DNA of 64,000 bases, taken from Epichloe hybrida. Taxonomy: Eukaryota; Ascomycota; Sordariomycetes; Hypocreales; Clavicipitaceae. The position numbers were made by a program, and so were the translations under genes. The stretch spans positions 248,001 to 312,000 of the forward strand of contig JAFEKR010000010.1 of the NCBI GenBank assembly GCA_019022495.1, in the 5' to 3' direction. Position 1 is the stretch's first letter; every line of letters begins with the position of its first letter. The notes under the pieces were generated by a model. It ran no database searches and was not told the DNA's origin. It saw only the letters and a list, made by a program, of their open reading frames with translations. Of the stretch, positions 11,759-24,210 are shown one piece after another.

Positions 11759-11924
11759 AAGTTATATAAAAGTCTTACATATAGTAAATTAAAGCTAGAA
11801 GACAAGGCTTTTATTTAATATAGGAATATTTTTTAGACTAAAATTTAGTGCATATAGGTTACTAGTTTGTATAGTGGTGAGTTAATTTTTTGGATTTTAC
11901 ATACAAATGAATTTTGTGGAAAAT
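11759..11924 (+). repeat. Middle piece of the Copia B 5' LTR
   Basis: The piece continues the LTR exactly where 4598 stops, after the ACTAG duplication. It runs to GTGGAAAAT, where the TRIM-like element begins. The next LTR base is found at 34496, after the second AAAAT. Confidence 0.88.
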
Positions 11925-12094
11925 TGTGATAATCTAGGCTTTGCCTAGACCTAGCAATATAGGTGTCAATTGTACAAGTAAATGATAACTTGTACAATGC
12001 GTATTCTTTTGTTACCTATGGCGCAATGGAATTGGGGTCAAACCCACATGGTGGCGCAGGCACCCGCGATTAGCCCTATGGGCTAGACTATAAC
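11925..12094 (+). repeat. 5' LTR of the TRIM-like element
   Basis: The repeat matches 34320-34490 with only transition differences. It contains a perfect 11-bp inverted repeat (ATTGTACAAGT at 11969-11979, complement at 11988-11998) and smaller hairpins at both ends: TCTAGGC-ttt-GCCTAGA and AGCCC-tat-GGGCT. Its last base is displaced to 34134 by Copia C. Confidence 0.85.
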
Positions 12095-12326
12095 TGTCAA
12101 GGTAAGGGTGTAAATGGATGATAAAAAGCGTTCGATTTCAGTCAATTAGAGGTGCAGACAGCACCTGACTTTTGTACCTAAAAGGTACATAGTGTGCTAT
12201 AGTAATAACTAGTTTATAGAGGTACTTCTAATATATTGTATTTACTAATATCTAACCTTACGTTTTATCCTTATTAATACACGCTACCCTTATATAACCT
12301 ATGCTTTAAGGGAGCTCTCCTTAACA
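12095..12326 (-). repeat. 3' LTR of Copia C (left copy)
   Basis: The repeat is 232 bp, from TGTCAAGG to TTAACA on the plus strand. The outer half (left) keeps CA, TG and CG dinucleotides; the inner half (right) is RIP-mutated. Confidence 0.9.
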
Positions 12327-13031
12327 CACCCCCCTTAGCTAAGATATTTATTAAAGCTAAAGATTATAAGTATAGGAAGAGATTATAATAATTTTCTAGT
12401 GTTATAATTAAGCGGGAATTTCCTATAAGCTAATCTAGTAATAGAATTCCTTATATATTTACCCTAATAAAGGCTTTATAAAGCTATTAGTAAGTATCTT
12501 AGAGGTCTTTAACTAATTTACCTTAATATTACCTAGGGTATATTACTCTTAAATTTATATTTAATTTATATTAAGATGCTTTAGACTAGTTTAAAGCCTT
12601 TTTTCCTTGTGTTTTATAATGTGAATTATTTACTTATTATTACACTAGATAATTAATAAAGGGAGAACCTATACGCTAATATTATAAAGTAATTTGCCTA
12701 GAGATATGCGCTCTTTTACTTTATAATTTAATATAAAGAGCTTTACTTCTATACTTAAGGTTATTATATAATACTACCTCCTAGACTTCTAATTAATTAT
12801 AGCTTTATATATAATAAAGACATAGCCTTATGTTAATTTCTAAGTATTAGGGTTATTGCTAAGAGAGGCATTAGTGCTAGAGAAGAGTGTGTTAAAGCTA
12901 TTTACTCCTAAGTATTAGATATATAACTTCCTTATGTTCTAAGCGTATATTAAAGTAGCTTTTATAAGCTTAATATGCTTTATTAAAGGGTTTATTATAA
13001 AGGAGGCTAGCTTTAAAGCTATAAAGGCTAT

Positions 13032-13319
13032 TGTGGCTTCCTTCGGACCTTCGGACGATAGATAGTCCGACCGTGGCCAAAGAGTGGAGCCACCGAAGGG
13101 ATGCACGCAATGTGATTAGACGCATCGTAAGCTACCCCGCTCCGTTAGCAGTAACACCGCACTATAGCCTTACTTTTCCCCCTTTTTGCTTACTTTCTCT
13201 TCTAGCTAGATTCCTCTCCTTCTCCCTTTTCTCTTCTCTCTTAGTTATTAGCTATTATTATTAACTTTATTAAATTTAACCCCTTTGCACTAGTATAACG
13301 TTCCTTAGTATAACTAACA
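13032..13319 (+). repeat. 5' LTR of Copia D
   Basis: The 288-bp repeat starts TGTGGCTTCC. Its first 150 bp are essentially unmutated, while the last 60 bp are transition-mutated relative to the 3' copy. Confidence 0.9.
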
Positions 13320-16300
13320 CTAATTAGTGGTTAACTATAACCATAGATAAGTTAGGTATTATAAGAAGAGATATTTTTGTAAATAACGCAGCCCCTTACC
13401 TCTTAAGCTAACCTAGATAGGCTATTTAGGTAAAGAGGTATAACTATAAAGTGTGCTAAAGGAAGATAGACTAGAATCCTAGTTATAGGCTTATTAGACT
13501 TCTAAGGGATTAATCTATTAACCCTTAGGCTTATAGGATATAACCTTATTATATCTATCCGGGATATTTAGTTAATTATTAATCTTATTATCTATCACAA
13601 GAAAACTAACTAAATAACTAAATCTATTGCTATAAGGTATTTTATTTAAACCTAATATTAAAAATAATCCTTAGCTAAGCTAGCTAACCTATATAACCTC
13701 CTTTTACACTCTCTTTATAACCCCTCTTCTCTCTTTATAGCTTTTATGTCTTAGTGTTCTAAACATTAAGTTATTTCTGCTTTTACGCTATCTTTATAGC
13801 CTACTCTTCCCTCTTTTTGCTATTTTTCCCTCTTTTATACTTTTTCTATTGTTTTTCGTTATTTCCCTTTATTTATCCTATTAATCCTATTTATCTTGTT
13901 TATCCTATTCTGTTTATCCTGTTTATCTTACCCTGTTTATCCTGTTTATCCTATTTACCCTATCTTTCCTGTTTTTCCTATTTTGCCTGTTTTTTAGACT
14001 TACCTAGTCTATCCCTTTTAATAAGCGTAGAAATTACGCTATTATTATACTACTATTTGCTTTATTTAAATTATTTAAGAAGACTAAACCTTTCTTAAGA
14101 AAGGGATAGAATTAAACATTAGACTATTAATAAGATAGACTCCTTACCTTACTTTCCCTAATAATAAGATATCCTAAAAGCCTTTAGAAATAGCTTCTAA
14201 AAGACTAGAAAAAAACAGTTTACTAAGGTAATTATAGCTATATTTATTTACACTTATAAGAGACTAGGAAGAGCTTACCTAGCTAAACCTAGAGGCTACT
14301 ATGTAGCCTAAACTTAATAATTAGATTATAAGGTTTATTTACACTAGTAAGTATTAAAATTAGTAAGGAGAAAACCTTTAGGAGAACTTTAAAGAAGATT
14401 TTAAAGATTAAATAAAAGACATAGTTAGGAGAGCTTTTAATAAGCTTATAAGAGAGCTATAAAACTCCTTATAAGATAATAATGTTTATATTAGCTAAGG
14501 AGTAAGCCTTCCTATCCTAATAGCCCTTAAATATATGCTTTAAGAGATAATAATAACCCTATAGTTAGGAAATAAGTTATAATCTCCTAAACTACCTTAT
14601 ATATAACCTCTATAAGCCACTGCCTTAAAGACTTTCTCTAATATTCCTTACCCTTAAAAGGAATAATCTTTATATTCTCTATAAGAACCCTTATAATAAT
14701 CTTAATTATATTAGGAGTTTAACCCTTAATAGCTTACTTTTCTTCCTTATTCCTTCCCTTTAGATAAATAAATTATAAAGAAAATATCTAAGCTTATAAA
14801 GATATATAAGGATAGTAATTACTATAGTAAGAAGCTATATAACTTTCTCTTACTAAAACTTACGCTCTTTAAGAGTAAGTATAACTAAATTAACCTCCTT
14901 AAGTTATATTTTAGTAAAGTATTCCTTATTATATTAATAGGAAATACTAAATAGCACTTTCTTAATTACCTTACTAGTAAGAACCTCTCTTATAAAGAGA
15001 TAATTATAAATATCTATTAATAATTTAAAATAGAAAGTAATTAATAGTTCTATTACTATAAGTAAAGTAATATAACCCTTAAAAATATTATTATATAAAA
15101 CCCTAATAAGAGTAAGCTTAAGAGCCTTAAGATTTTATTAACTACCTTAAAGAGAGTCTATAGAGAGCTATACCCCTCTAATATAGTAAATATAAAGCTC
15201 TATAAGCAGACCTTAAACGTAGTCTTTAGTATCCCTAAATATTAGGTAGTAAAGTATATACATACGCTAGGCTTTAAAAACCTTACTAGTAACCTCTATA
15301 AATTAATTATAATTACAGAGAGTAATATAAGGAGTAACTAATACTACTAGCATTAAGATAAAGACCTATTAGAGGTAATGTTTATAGATTACTAATATAG
15401 CTAATAGAATTAAAGAGACTAAGGAAAAGAAGGTTATTATAGTAACTTTAGATAACCTAAGTAATGCTTTATTTATAGTAAGAGTAGCTACTAGTTATTA
15501 AACTATACTAACGCTAAATATTAGAAAGAGAAAGAGAGGTAGTAAGCTAGTAAGAACTATTATTTACCCCTTATAAAGAAGAAGTTTTAGGTATTCCTTA
15601 TTTTATTTAAAGGAAATAATAGTAATAATAAATAGGAAATAGAAGACTAGGAAATATAGCTTAAGGCCTTTACTTAGGACTAAGATAATAGTAATAATAA
15701 TATTAAGAAAAAGCTATTATTAAAGGCATAACTTAGTATTATATAATTCTTCTACGTAGGATTATAAACAATAGATAATATTAATATCCTTATAACGCTT
15801 AAGAATTAAGCTTTTTAACATACCTTACTTAAGTAAAAGCTATACCTTAAAGAGGCTTTTAATAAAGATAATTTAATCTATTATGCCTTTAAAGGACACT
15901 ATTTTAAAGAGATCTTTAGAGGAATTATACTAGATATAAGAGCCTTAGGCTAATTAACTACTAGTCTAGTATAAGCTAAAGCCTTACTAAGATTAATGCT
16001 ATTATTAATAATTAAACCCTATAACCTAGAAGTTATTTACTTTAGTGCTAGATTAGTAATAACACATAGCGTTATCTATATGCCTATAAAGCTTAGCTAA
16101 ATTAACTTCTATATCCTTAACACTACTATACTCTTTCTCTTTTCCCTTACTAATATAAATAAAATAAAGGTTAAGATTAATAACCTTACTAATATATTAA
16201 TTTAAAACAATAAGACTATACCTATTATACATAAATAGGGCTACCCTTAGTAGCTTCTAAAGGCAAGAGAAACCACCGCTTTCTACCTATTAAAAGGAGA

Positions 16301-19300
16301 GATTTATTAACTTCACTAAAGGTTTAGTTATCCCTTAATTTAATAGCTTATAAAGATTTTTTAATAAGCTAGTTATAATATTAAACATTATATAATTAAG
16401 AAGCTAACCAAAGTCTATTACTATTATTAGATAAATAGAAAAGCCCCTAGCTAGTTTAAATTCTCCCTTAAAGATAACTATAACTTTAACTATAAGATTA
16501 TTATTAATATTATGTAAATTAATAACTAGCTAGTCCTTTATATTATTAATTTAGTAACCTTATTTTAAGTAACCTAATTCCTTAACCCTAAGAAGTAAAA
16601 AGCTTATAATATCTAGGATATAATTAAAGAGTGCTAGATTAATATATATTTAGGCCCTCTAGACTAGATTATTTATAATACTAGTAATAACTTTACCTTA
16701 GCTAAATTTAGGCAATATACTTGCTTAATATTAATTAATATTAATAAGATACTTATTAAAGCCTATAATAGCATTAGAAAGGTTAAGAGATATTATAGAC
16801 CTCTTTACTAGGCTTATAATATTATTATAGACTTAATTAGTAAGGAAATTACTCCTAAGCAGTGACTTTAGATAGCTATTAAAGCTATTAATAACTTAGC
16901 AGGCCCTAATAGCCTTATGCTAACCTTACTAGTCTTTAAAGCTTACCTATAAATAATAGATAAGTTATTACTAAGTGTCTTTATTATTTAATAAGCTAAA
17001 GTAATTTAGAAGGTAACTAATAAAGTTTGCTATTACCTAGCTAAGAGGTAAGTCTATAAGGCCCTTAGCGCCTAGAATAGCCCTAATACATTACTAATAT
17101 ATTAGCTACTACTATAGACTAATATATATTATAAAGAGAAAAAGGCAAATAGCATAGCCCTTATAAGCTATTAGCTACTAATAGGGAGACCTATATAGGT
17201 AAGATACCCTATAGCCTAGCTAAGTTCTGCTTTATAGTAGTAAAGCTATACTATAAGGACTTATAGTATATAAAGGCTAATAAGTAAAGCCTTTAGGATA
17301 TTAGGGAGTATAACCTAGGCCTAGAGGTCCCTGCCTATAATATAGCCCTTTCCTACACTATAGCCCTCTCTAATGCTATAGTCCTATTATAAGAAAGGGC
17401 TAAGGGGGCCTAGGGGAATAAGCTACTTATAAAGGGTAGTAAGGTAAAGAAAAAAAAGGAAAAGACACTAGTTAAGAGAAAGTAAGGGAGGCTAAGGAAA
17501 AACCTTATAGTTTAATTCTTTATTAATAAGGGTATAGAGAAGCTTATAAAGGCTATTAAGGCTAAAGGTAATTCTATAGGAAGCTATAGAGTTAAAGAAC
17601 TTATAGTAAGCCTTAAGATAGCTAAAGCTACCCTTATAAAAAGCTATAAAGCTAGTAGCCCTAGGGAAGTAAAAGTAAAGGTAACTAAGGCCTAGGTTTA
17701 TAATCCTAAGGAGCTTATTAAACTTATAAAGCCCCTTATATTTATTAATAAAGACTAAGAGAAAGTATTAATTAAGGAGATTATAGCTAAAGGAGTGCTA
17801 AATATAGTATTCCTTATAGTAAAAGAAAAGGCTAACTAAAACCTTACCCTTTAACTTCACTAAGAGAGAAAGATTATAACCCTAGGGAGCCCCTTTAAAT
17901 AATCTAATTAAGCTAAGATTAACACATTATAAGCTTATAATATGTTTAAATTTATAATATTTAATTTAGTAAAGCATAAAGGCCACTAGATCTTTAATTC
18001 TTATATAGTCTAAGAGATTAAAGATAAAGGCACTAAAACACTATATAAGAAATCACGCCTTATTATGCAAGGGCATAATAACAGAGGAAAAGAGGCTATC
18101 TTAACCTAATTGCTAATAATATAGCGATTAAGCTAATAGATTATTATAGCCCTTACTTTATTATTAAAGTAAAAGGGAATTTACCTTTAGCTATAAGACA
18201 TTACGCAAGCTTATATTTAATCCTAAACAACCCTAAATAGGCTAATTATCATGAAGTTACTAAAGCAAATTACATACCTCTTTCCTAAAGGTATAATAAT
18301 AAAGGTTATTAAGCCTCTCTATAGGATTATAAAGGCTAGAACCCACTAGTAGGCAATATGTTTTCGCTACTATAGGGATAATCTTAATATAATAACCTTA
18401 ATATATAATCCCTGCTTACTAATTACAGCCCTAAATAATAAAAACCTCTTTAGTATTATAAGGATATAAACAAATAACACGCTAGGCCTTAGTAACAATA
18501 ACTTCTTTAAGAAAGAAAAAAAAGAGCTCTAGAAGGCGAAGTTTATAGCTAAAGAAAAACAATGCCTTATAACTATAAATCCCCTTATCTTTAATAGCTA
18601 TATCTTAACCTAGAATGCTAATAACTCCCTAACCCTAACCTAAAAGGGCTAAAGTTAGAAGATTAAGGAAATTAACCCTTAATTACTAATAGTAAGGCAA
18701 GATTATATAAAGTAAAGAGCCTAAGGAAGTTACATTATAATAGTCTATTAACTAGAGGCATTATATAACCTATTAATTACCGCATAACACTAAGAACCCT
18801 CTGCTAATAATATCTTATAACTTAATAAACGCCTTAAGTAGTAAATTAAGCATTAGTAACGGGGATTATAGTACATCCCCTTAACTCTTAAAGAAGCAAA
18901 GCTCTTTATATTTATAAATAAGTCCCTTACTAATAATAAAGATCTAAGTTTATAGATTAAATACATTATTATAATTAGTAATAAAGTAATAAAGAAAAAC
19001 AACACCTTTATCTTAAAAGGGAATATTATTACATATAGCTCTATAAAAAGTAAGCGTGTGACCTATAGCACACTTATATCTAAGCTATATAGCATGGTTT
19101 AAGGTGCTAATATCGCGTACGCGATATTTATAACCCTTTAAATAATCACAGACTAATTAAAGATGCCTTAGATCCTAATAATTCTTTGTATAGACTCTTT
19201 CTTATTATATAAATGCCTTATAAAGCTAGGTATAATAAAAGAGAAGTGGCTAATAATTAATATTATAGCCCTTTCGTAGTTATATAAGAGGAGAGAAGTC

Positions 19301-19641
19301 TATAAAGTTAGATAGATTAATAGCAGCGATAATCTAGCTAATGTAATAACGAAGGCATTGCTAAATTCGGCCCTTTTAACCTTAATTAATTTAAATGAAT
19401 TAATAATTTATATAGAAGGATAGGTTAAGAGACCTATAAGGTTAGGCAGAGGGGAGGATTAATATAATAGGCATATAGGTATAGATTGTAATAACTAGGT
19501 TAATTAGAATAACCAAGGCTACGACAGCTAATAAGAACCATGGATTCTTATTAAGGGATTTACTTATATACACTTTCCTTTAATCCAATTTTTATTACGT
19601 TTTTAGGCTCCTTTAGCCACAAAGAAAAGAGAGAGTGCTAG

Positions 19642-19929
19642 TGTAGCTTCCTTTAGACCTTTAGATAATAAATAGTCTAACCATAGCTAAAGAGTAAAGC
19701 CACTAAAGGGATACATATAATGTAATTAGACGTATTACAAGCTACCCTACTCTATTAGCAGTAGCACGACACTATAGCCCCACTTTTTCCCCTTTTTGCC
19801 TACCTTCTCTTCTAGCTAGATTCCTCTCCTTCTCCCTTTTCTCTTCTCTCTTAGTTATTAGCTATCATCATTAACTTCATTAAATTCAACCCCTTCGCAC
19901 TAGTGCAACGTTCCTTGGTGTAACCAACA
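19642..19929 (+). repeat. 3' LTR of Copia D
   Basis: This is the reciprocal pattern to the 5' LTR. The first 110 bp are RIP-mutated, while the last 100 bp (from about 19830) are intact and end GTAACCAACA, followed by the GCTAT duplication. Confidence 0.9.
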
Positions 19930-19934
19930 GCTAT

Positions 19935-22124
19935 ATTAGGTTTTCTAATAATGTAAAGATAAACTAAAGAGCTAATAACTACTCTATAGTAATTAATCTC
20001 TTTATTAGTAACCTAACTATTATTTAGGACTATTATAGCTATTATTAGAGGTATTGTAATTAAGCTCTTTAAATTATTATTAATAATATTAGGAATAAAC
20101 TTCTAAGCTATCTTTTAAATGTATAATTCCTATAATAACTATATCTCTTTAGTATTATAATTCCTAATGATTTTAATGCCTAGGAATTACTTTAAATTAC
20201 CTTAGTCTTTAATATCTAGACTATTTATTAACTACTTATATAGCTCTTTAAATTCTGCTTTAAATCCGTTTAGAAATAGCACTATAATATTATTTACGTA
20301 GAAAAACAAGATAAATCTGCCTTTTATAAAGATATATAGGTTTTCTTTTCCTTAGATAAAGCCTAGATTTAATAGGAATTACATTAGGTATAGAAACTAT
20401 TATTAAGGAGCTTCCTACAGCCTATATAATGCTCTAGTTATCTTCTAGAGATAACCTTATGTATTTATACCCTCTAGTGGCTTATAAAAGATAGGTTCTT
20501 TAAGTTTTATATATAGGAAAGCATTCTAAACGTTATATTAATATATGTTAAGATTATTAGCGTAGCAAATAGCAAGTAATATATATAGAGATTATAAAGT
20601 AAGTATAGTAGCGTAGTTATTAAGGTTATCCTTTAGTTATTAGTTACCTTAGACTACTATTTAAGCCTTAAACTCTATAATAATACCTTTTTTATTAGTT
20701 TTATACTTAAAAACCTATCTAAGGTTAATAATCTCCTTAAGATTAAATAATTTATCTAGTATATTCTCCTAGTAGTTTAAGGATTAAAGCTTTAAAAGCT
20801 CCTTTATAATCGCTTTCTTCTAGTAGTTATAATACAATAAGGCTATTACCTAATAATAATACATAGGTTCTAGAGGTATATTTTTAATACGTAAACTATA
20901 TTAAGTTCCTTAGAATACTATTAAGAAAGTAAAAGAAAACTATACTTACCTAGCTTTTCTTGTTTTCTTTCTTTAATATTTCCTAGTAATAATATTATTT
21001 ATATTAATACTATTATTATAGGGACTATAATTCTCTATAGCCTTACTACCCTTTATAGTAAATTCACTAGTCTCTATAGTAATTACTATATATTTAGCTA
21101 TTACCTTACTTATAAATTTATTAATCTTATAAAATAGCATATTATTACCTTATACTTAAAGCTCTAAGTTCTTTATAGTAACTAGCGCCTTTTAAGAGAA
21201 GTTAGGAGGGGTTAAAAGTGCACTAGAAAGGTTCTCTTTATCCCCTATTATATTAGGAGGCGTTTTTACTTTAAACTACTTATTTTCCTAGCCTATAGCT
21301 AATAGTAAAGAGGTAGGATTATTCTCTTTAAGCTTTATTCTAATAAGATCTTAACTAATCTCCTTATTAAGGTCTTTAGCTTTAAGCTCTTTAAGTAACT
21401 TAATTATTAATATTTTCTCTTATTAAGCTAATTCTAGCTTTTCTTCTAGCTTAAAGAAGGAGTTCTTATTAAACTAAACATATGCTAATATAATAACCTT
21501 ATAATTATAAAGCAAAGTTACCTATATAATATATTATAACTTACCTCTATACCTAATAAGGTATCTAATATAAGCTTTTTGCTCTAGCTATAGTATTACA
21601 TTATGTGATTTAACATGCTCTAGAGCCTTTATTATTATTAGAAATGCCTTATATCTATAAGCTTATAGGTATGTAATTAAGGGCTTTTAAACCTCTAATA
21701 TCTATAAATAGGCTAGGACTATTTTCTATGCCTAATTTCACTAGAGTTCGTAAGGTATAACCTAATTCCTATAATGCTTAAAAGGTATTTTATTTAGTAA
21801 ATAGACTACTATATTAAAGACCTTATTATTAAGTTCTAAAGGAAAGTAAGCCTTAAGGCTTAATATATAAGCCTTTTACTTAACTACCCCCCTAGATCTC
21901 TTTGCCTTTTTATTTTAACTGGCGTTAAGGGAGCTAAATTATAGACTATAATACTAGCAAAGGCTATCTTATCCCTTATGCTCTTTATAAATAAAGCCTT
22001 TTTAATATCGCTATATAGAAATTAAAGTTAAACCCTAAATTATATACATAGGAATGCTATTATTATATAGAAGCTATTGTAAATTCTATCTTTAGTCTTA
22101 AATAAATAGAAGAAATGCATTAAG
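19935..22124 (-). pseudogene. Copia C polyprotein remnant (reverse transcriptase and upstream part), minus strand
   Basis: Read on the minus strand, the stretch 20400 to 19960 is a typical Copia reverse transcriptase C-terminal half: FFYVNNIIVLF, then FKAEFKELYK, FLGIKII, a region like KFIPNIINNN, and INYYRVVISSLVY. Both catalytic Asp of YVDD are Asn through G-to-A change. Stops replace Gln and Trp throughout. From 20900 to 22124 the earlier part of pol is expected but I could not assign motifs. The remnant is cut on one side by Copia D and on the other by the hAT-like element. Confidence 0.75.
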
Positions 22125-22689
22125 GTTATAAGCAGAGTATTGCACTACAATGTGTATTGTATTGTATTGTTTGTATTGTATTGTATTAAATACAATACAA
22201 TACAAAATACAATACAAATAAAATACAATATAAATTATTTTGTAGTAAATACAATAAATACAAATTAATTTGTAGTAACTACACTAACTACAAACAATAT
22301 AAATGTATTGTTAGGTAAAAAAAAAAGTATAACTTTTTATTAACTAAGGTTATTATTAGGATTAATAGAAAATTAGTTAATAGAACCCTTATATTATTAG
22401 CTATTTTATCTAATTAGTTATATAATTTATAATATTATACTATTTTGTTAATTTTACTATAACTAGGGTTATATATAATATTATGACTTTTTAATAATAC
22501 TACTATACTTAATACTTTATTTTACTAATATAGCTTAAAGAAAAACCTTCTTATTATATTATTTACTATTTTTATTAATTGTTTTCTATTTCTATAAATT
22601 ATTATTATTACTTATTTAAAAAAAAACTGTAAACTAAAGTAATTACATAAAATAAACTACTAATTAGCTTACTACAAGTACCTTATTAT

Positions 22690-23660
22690 AGGTTATTATA
22701 GCTTAGAATAGCTTAGAATAGCTTATATTAGCTTAGAATAGCTTAGAATAGCTTATATTAGCTTATGTTAGCTTATATTAGCTTACAATAGCATATATTA
22801 GGTTATAATAGTATATTATAGCTTAAGATAGCTTATACTAGCTTATACTAGCTTAAGATAGCTTATACTAGCTTATACTAGCTTATACTAGCTTACACTA
22901 GCTTAAGATAGCTTATACTAGCTTATACTAGCTTAAGATAGCTTATACTAGCTTATACTAGCTTATACTAGCTTACACTAGCTAATACTAGCGTATACTA
23001 GCTTATACTAGCTTATACTAGCTTAATATAGCTTATAATAACTTATAATAGCTTTAACATAGCTTATATTAGCTTATAATAACTTTATAATAACTTAGAA
23101 CAGCTTAAGATAGCTTAATATAGTTTATATTAGCTTATAATAACTTTAAATAGCTTATACTAGCTTAGAATAGCTTGTAATAGCTTATATTAGCTTCTAA
23201 TAGCTTCTACTAGCTTAGAATAGCTTAGAATAGCTTATAATAGCTTAGAATAGCTTCTAATAGCTTCTACTAGCTTAGAATAGCTTAGGTTAGCTTAGAA
23301 TAGCTTAAAATAGCTTATATTAGCTTCTAATAGCTTCTACTAGCTTAGAATAGCTTAGAATAGCTTATAATAGCTTAGAATAGCTTCTAATAGCTTCTAC
23401 TAGCTTAGAATAGCTTAGGTTAGCTTAGAATAGCTTAGAATAGCTTAGAATAGCTTAGAATAGCTTATATTAGCTTAGACTAGCTTATAATAGCTTATAT
23501 TAGCTTATGTTAGCTTATATTAGCTTATAATAGCATATATTAGGTTATAATAGTATATTATAGCTTACAATAGCTTATAATAGCTTATACTAGCTTATAC
23601 TAGCTTAGAATAGCTTAGAATAGCTTAGAGTAAGTTAGAATAGCTTAGAATAGCTTAAAA
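22690..23660. repeat. 10-bp satellite array (AGCTTANNNT) inside hAT-like element 1
   Basis: About 95 head-to-tail units of AGCTTAxxxT occur, where the variable triplet is GAA, TAC, TAT, AAA, CTA, ACA or GTT. Higher-order blocks recur, for example the AGCTTCTAAT and AGCTTCTACT block at about 23190-23400 is repeated. Each unit contains the near-palindrome TAGCTTA/TAAGCTA. Confidence 0.93.
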
Positions 23661-23872
23661 TACTAATATTACTTAGAATATTATTAGTGTTAAAGTTTAA
23701 TAAAATATATATAACTAATAAATAAATAAAATATAAATACTAGTAATTATAAGTAAATTACTATAGTAAAAGCTATAGTTTTTAATAACTTAGTATTTTA
23801 AGGTTTTTAAAAATATTAATATCATAAAAATGTTTTCTTTTTTATGTTTTTTAAAATAATAATAAAAGTAAG

Positions 23873-24066
23873 ATAATAGTAATAATAGTAATAATAGTAA
23901 TAATAGTAATAATAGTAATAATAGTAATAATAGTAATAATAGTAATAATAGGTAATAATAGTAAGGTTATTAAGGTTATTAAGGTTATTAAGGTTATTAA
24001 GGTTATTAAGGTTATTAAGGTTATTAAGGTTATTAAGGTTATTAAGGTTATTAAGGTTATTAAGGT
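23873..24066. repeat. Adjacent (TAATAG)n and (GGTTATTAA)n arrays
   Basis: There are about 15 units of TAATAG followed without a gap by about 12 units of a 9-bp GGTTATTAA repeat. The same two arrays occur in reverse order and strand at 38110-38357 in element 2. Confidence 0.93.
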
Positions 24067-24084
24067 TAGTTATTAAAGTTATTA

Positions 24085-24210
24085 AATCTGTTATAATAAG
24101 TATATATATATTCTTTACGCTAGATAGCTAATTAAGTAGCTAGTCCTAGTACTCTAACCGCTTAGTTAAGAGGGAAAACCCTATACTAGGAAGAAAAACC
24201 CCCTTATGTC
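24085..24210 (-). other. Conserved unique island with a tRNA-A-box-like motif
   Basis: This short non-repetitive stretch between arrays is identical, as far as I can read, to 37990-38100 in element 2. On the minus strand it reads CTTAACTAAGCGGTTAGAGT, which looks like the D-arm and A box of a tRNA. No convincing B box or cloverleaf follows. It could be a tRNA fragment, a pol III promoter remnant or chance. Confidence 0.4.

Larger units (their letters stand above)
13032..19929 (+). mobile_element. Copia D: Ty1/Copia element of a different lineage, RIP-inactivated
   Basis: The element is 6,898 bp with 288-bp LTRs (13032-13319 and 19642-19929) and duplicated target GCTAT (13027-13031 and 19930-19934). 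A purine-rich AAAGAAAAGAGAGAG lies shortly before the 3' LTR. Plus-strand remnants in order are a protease-like region at about 15900 (EIFRGIILDIRALG), integrase with LHRRFSYP near 16310, reverse transcriptase near 18050 (RLIMQGHNNRGKEAILT), and an RNase H end near 19320 (DNLANVITKA). These match the Copia polyproteins common in Hypocreales and relatives and differ from Copia A and B. The open stretch at 13817-14098 is low-complexity and not a gene. Confidence 0.88.

Noticed and set aside
13817..14098. 93-codon hydrophobic open frame in Copia D
   Set aside because: Low-complexity T/C-rich stretch inside an inactivated retrotransposon; repeats of a ten-base pattern.
22690..23660. Regular array that might suggest a CRISPR
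   Set aside because: The repeat period is 10 bp without unique spacers, in a eukaryotic context; it is a simple satellite inside a transposon.
24085..24210. Complete tRNA gene
   Set aside because: Only an A-box/D-arm-like segment is visible; no B box, acceptor stem or cloverleaf could be built.
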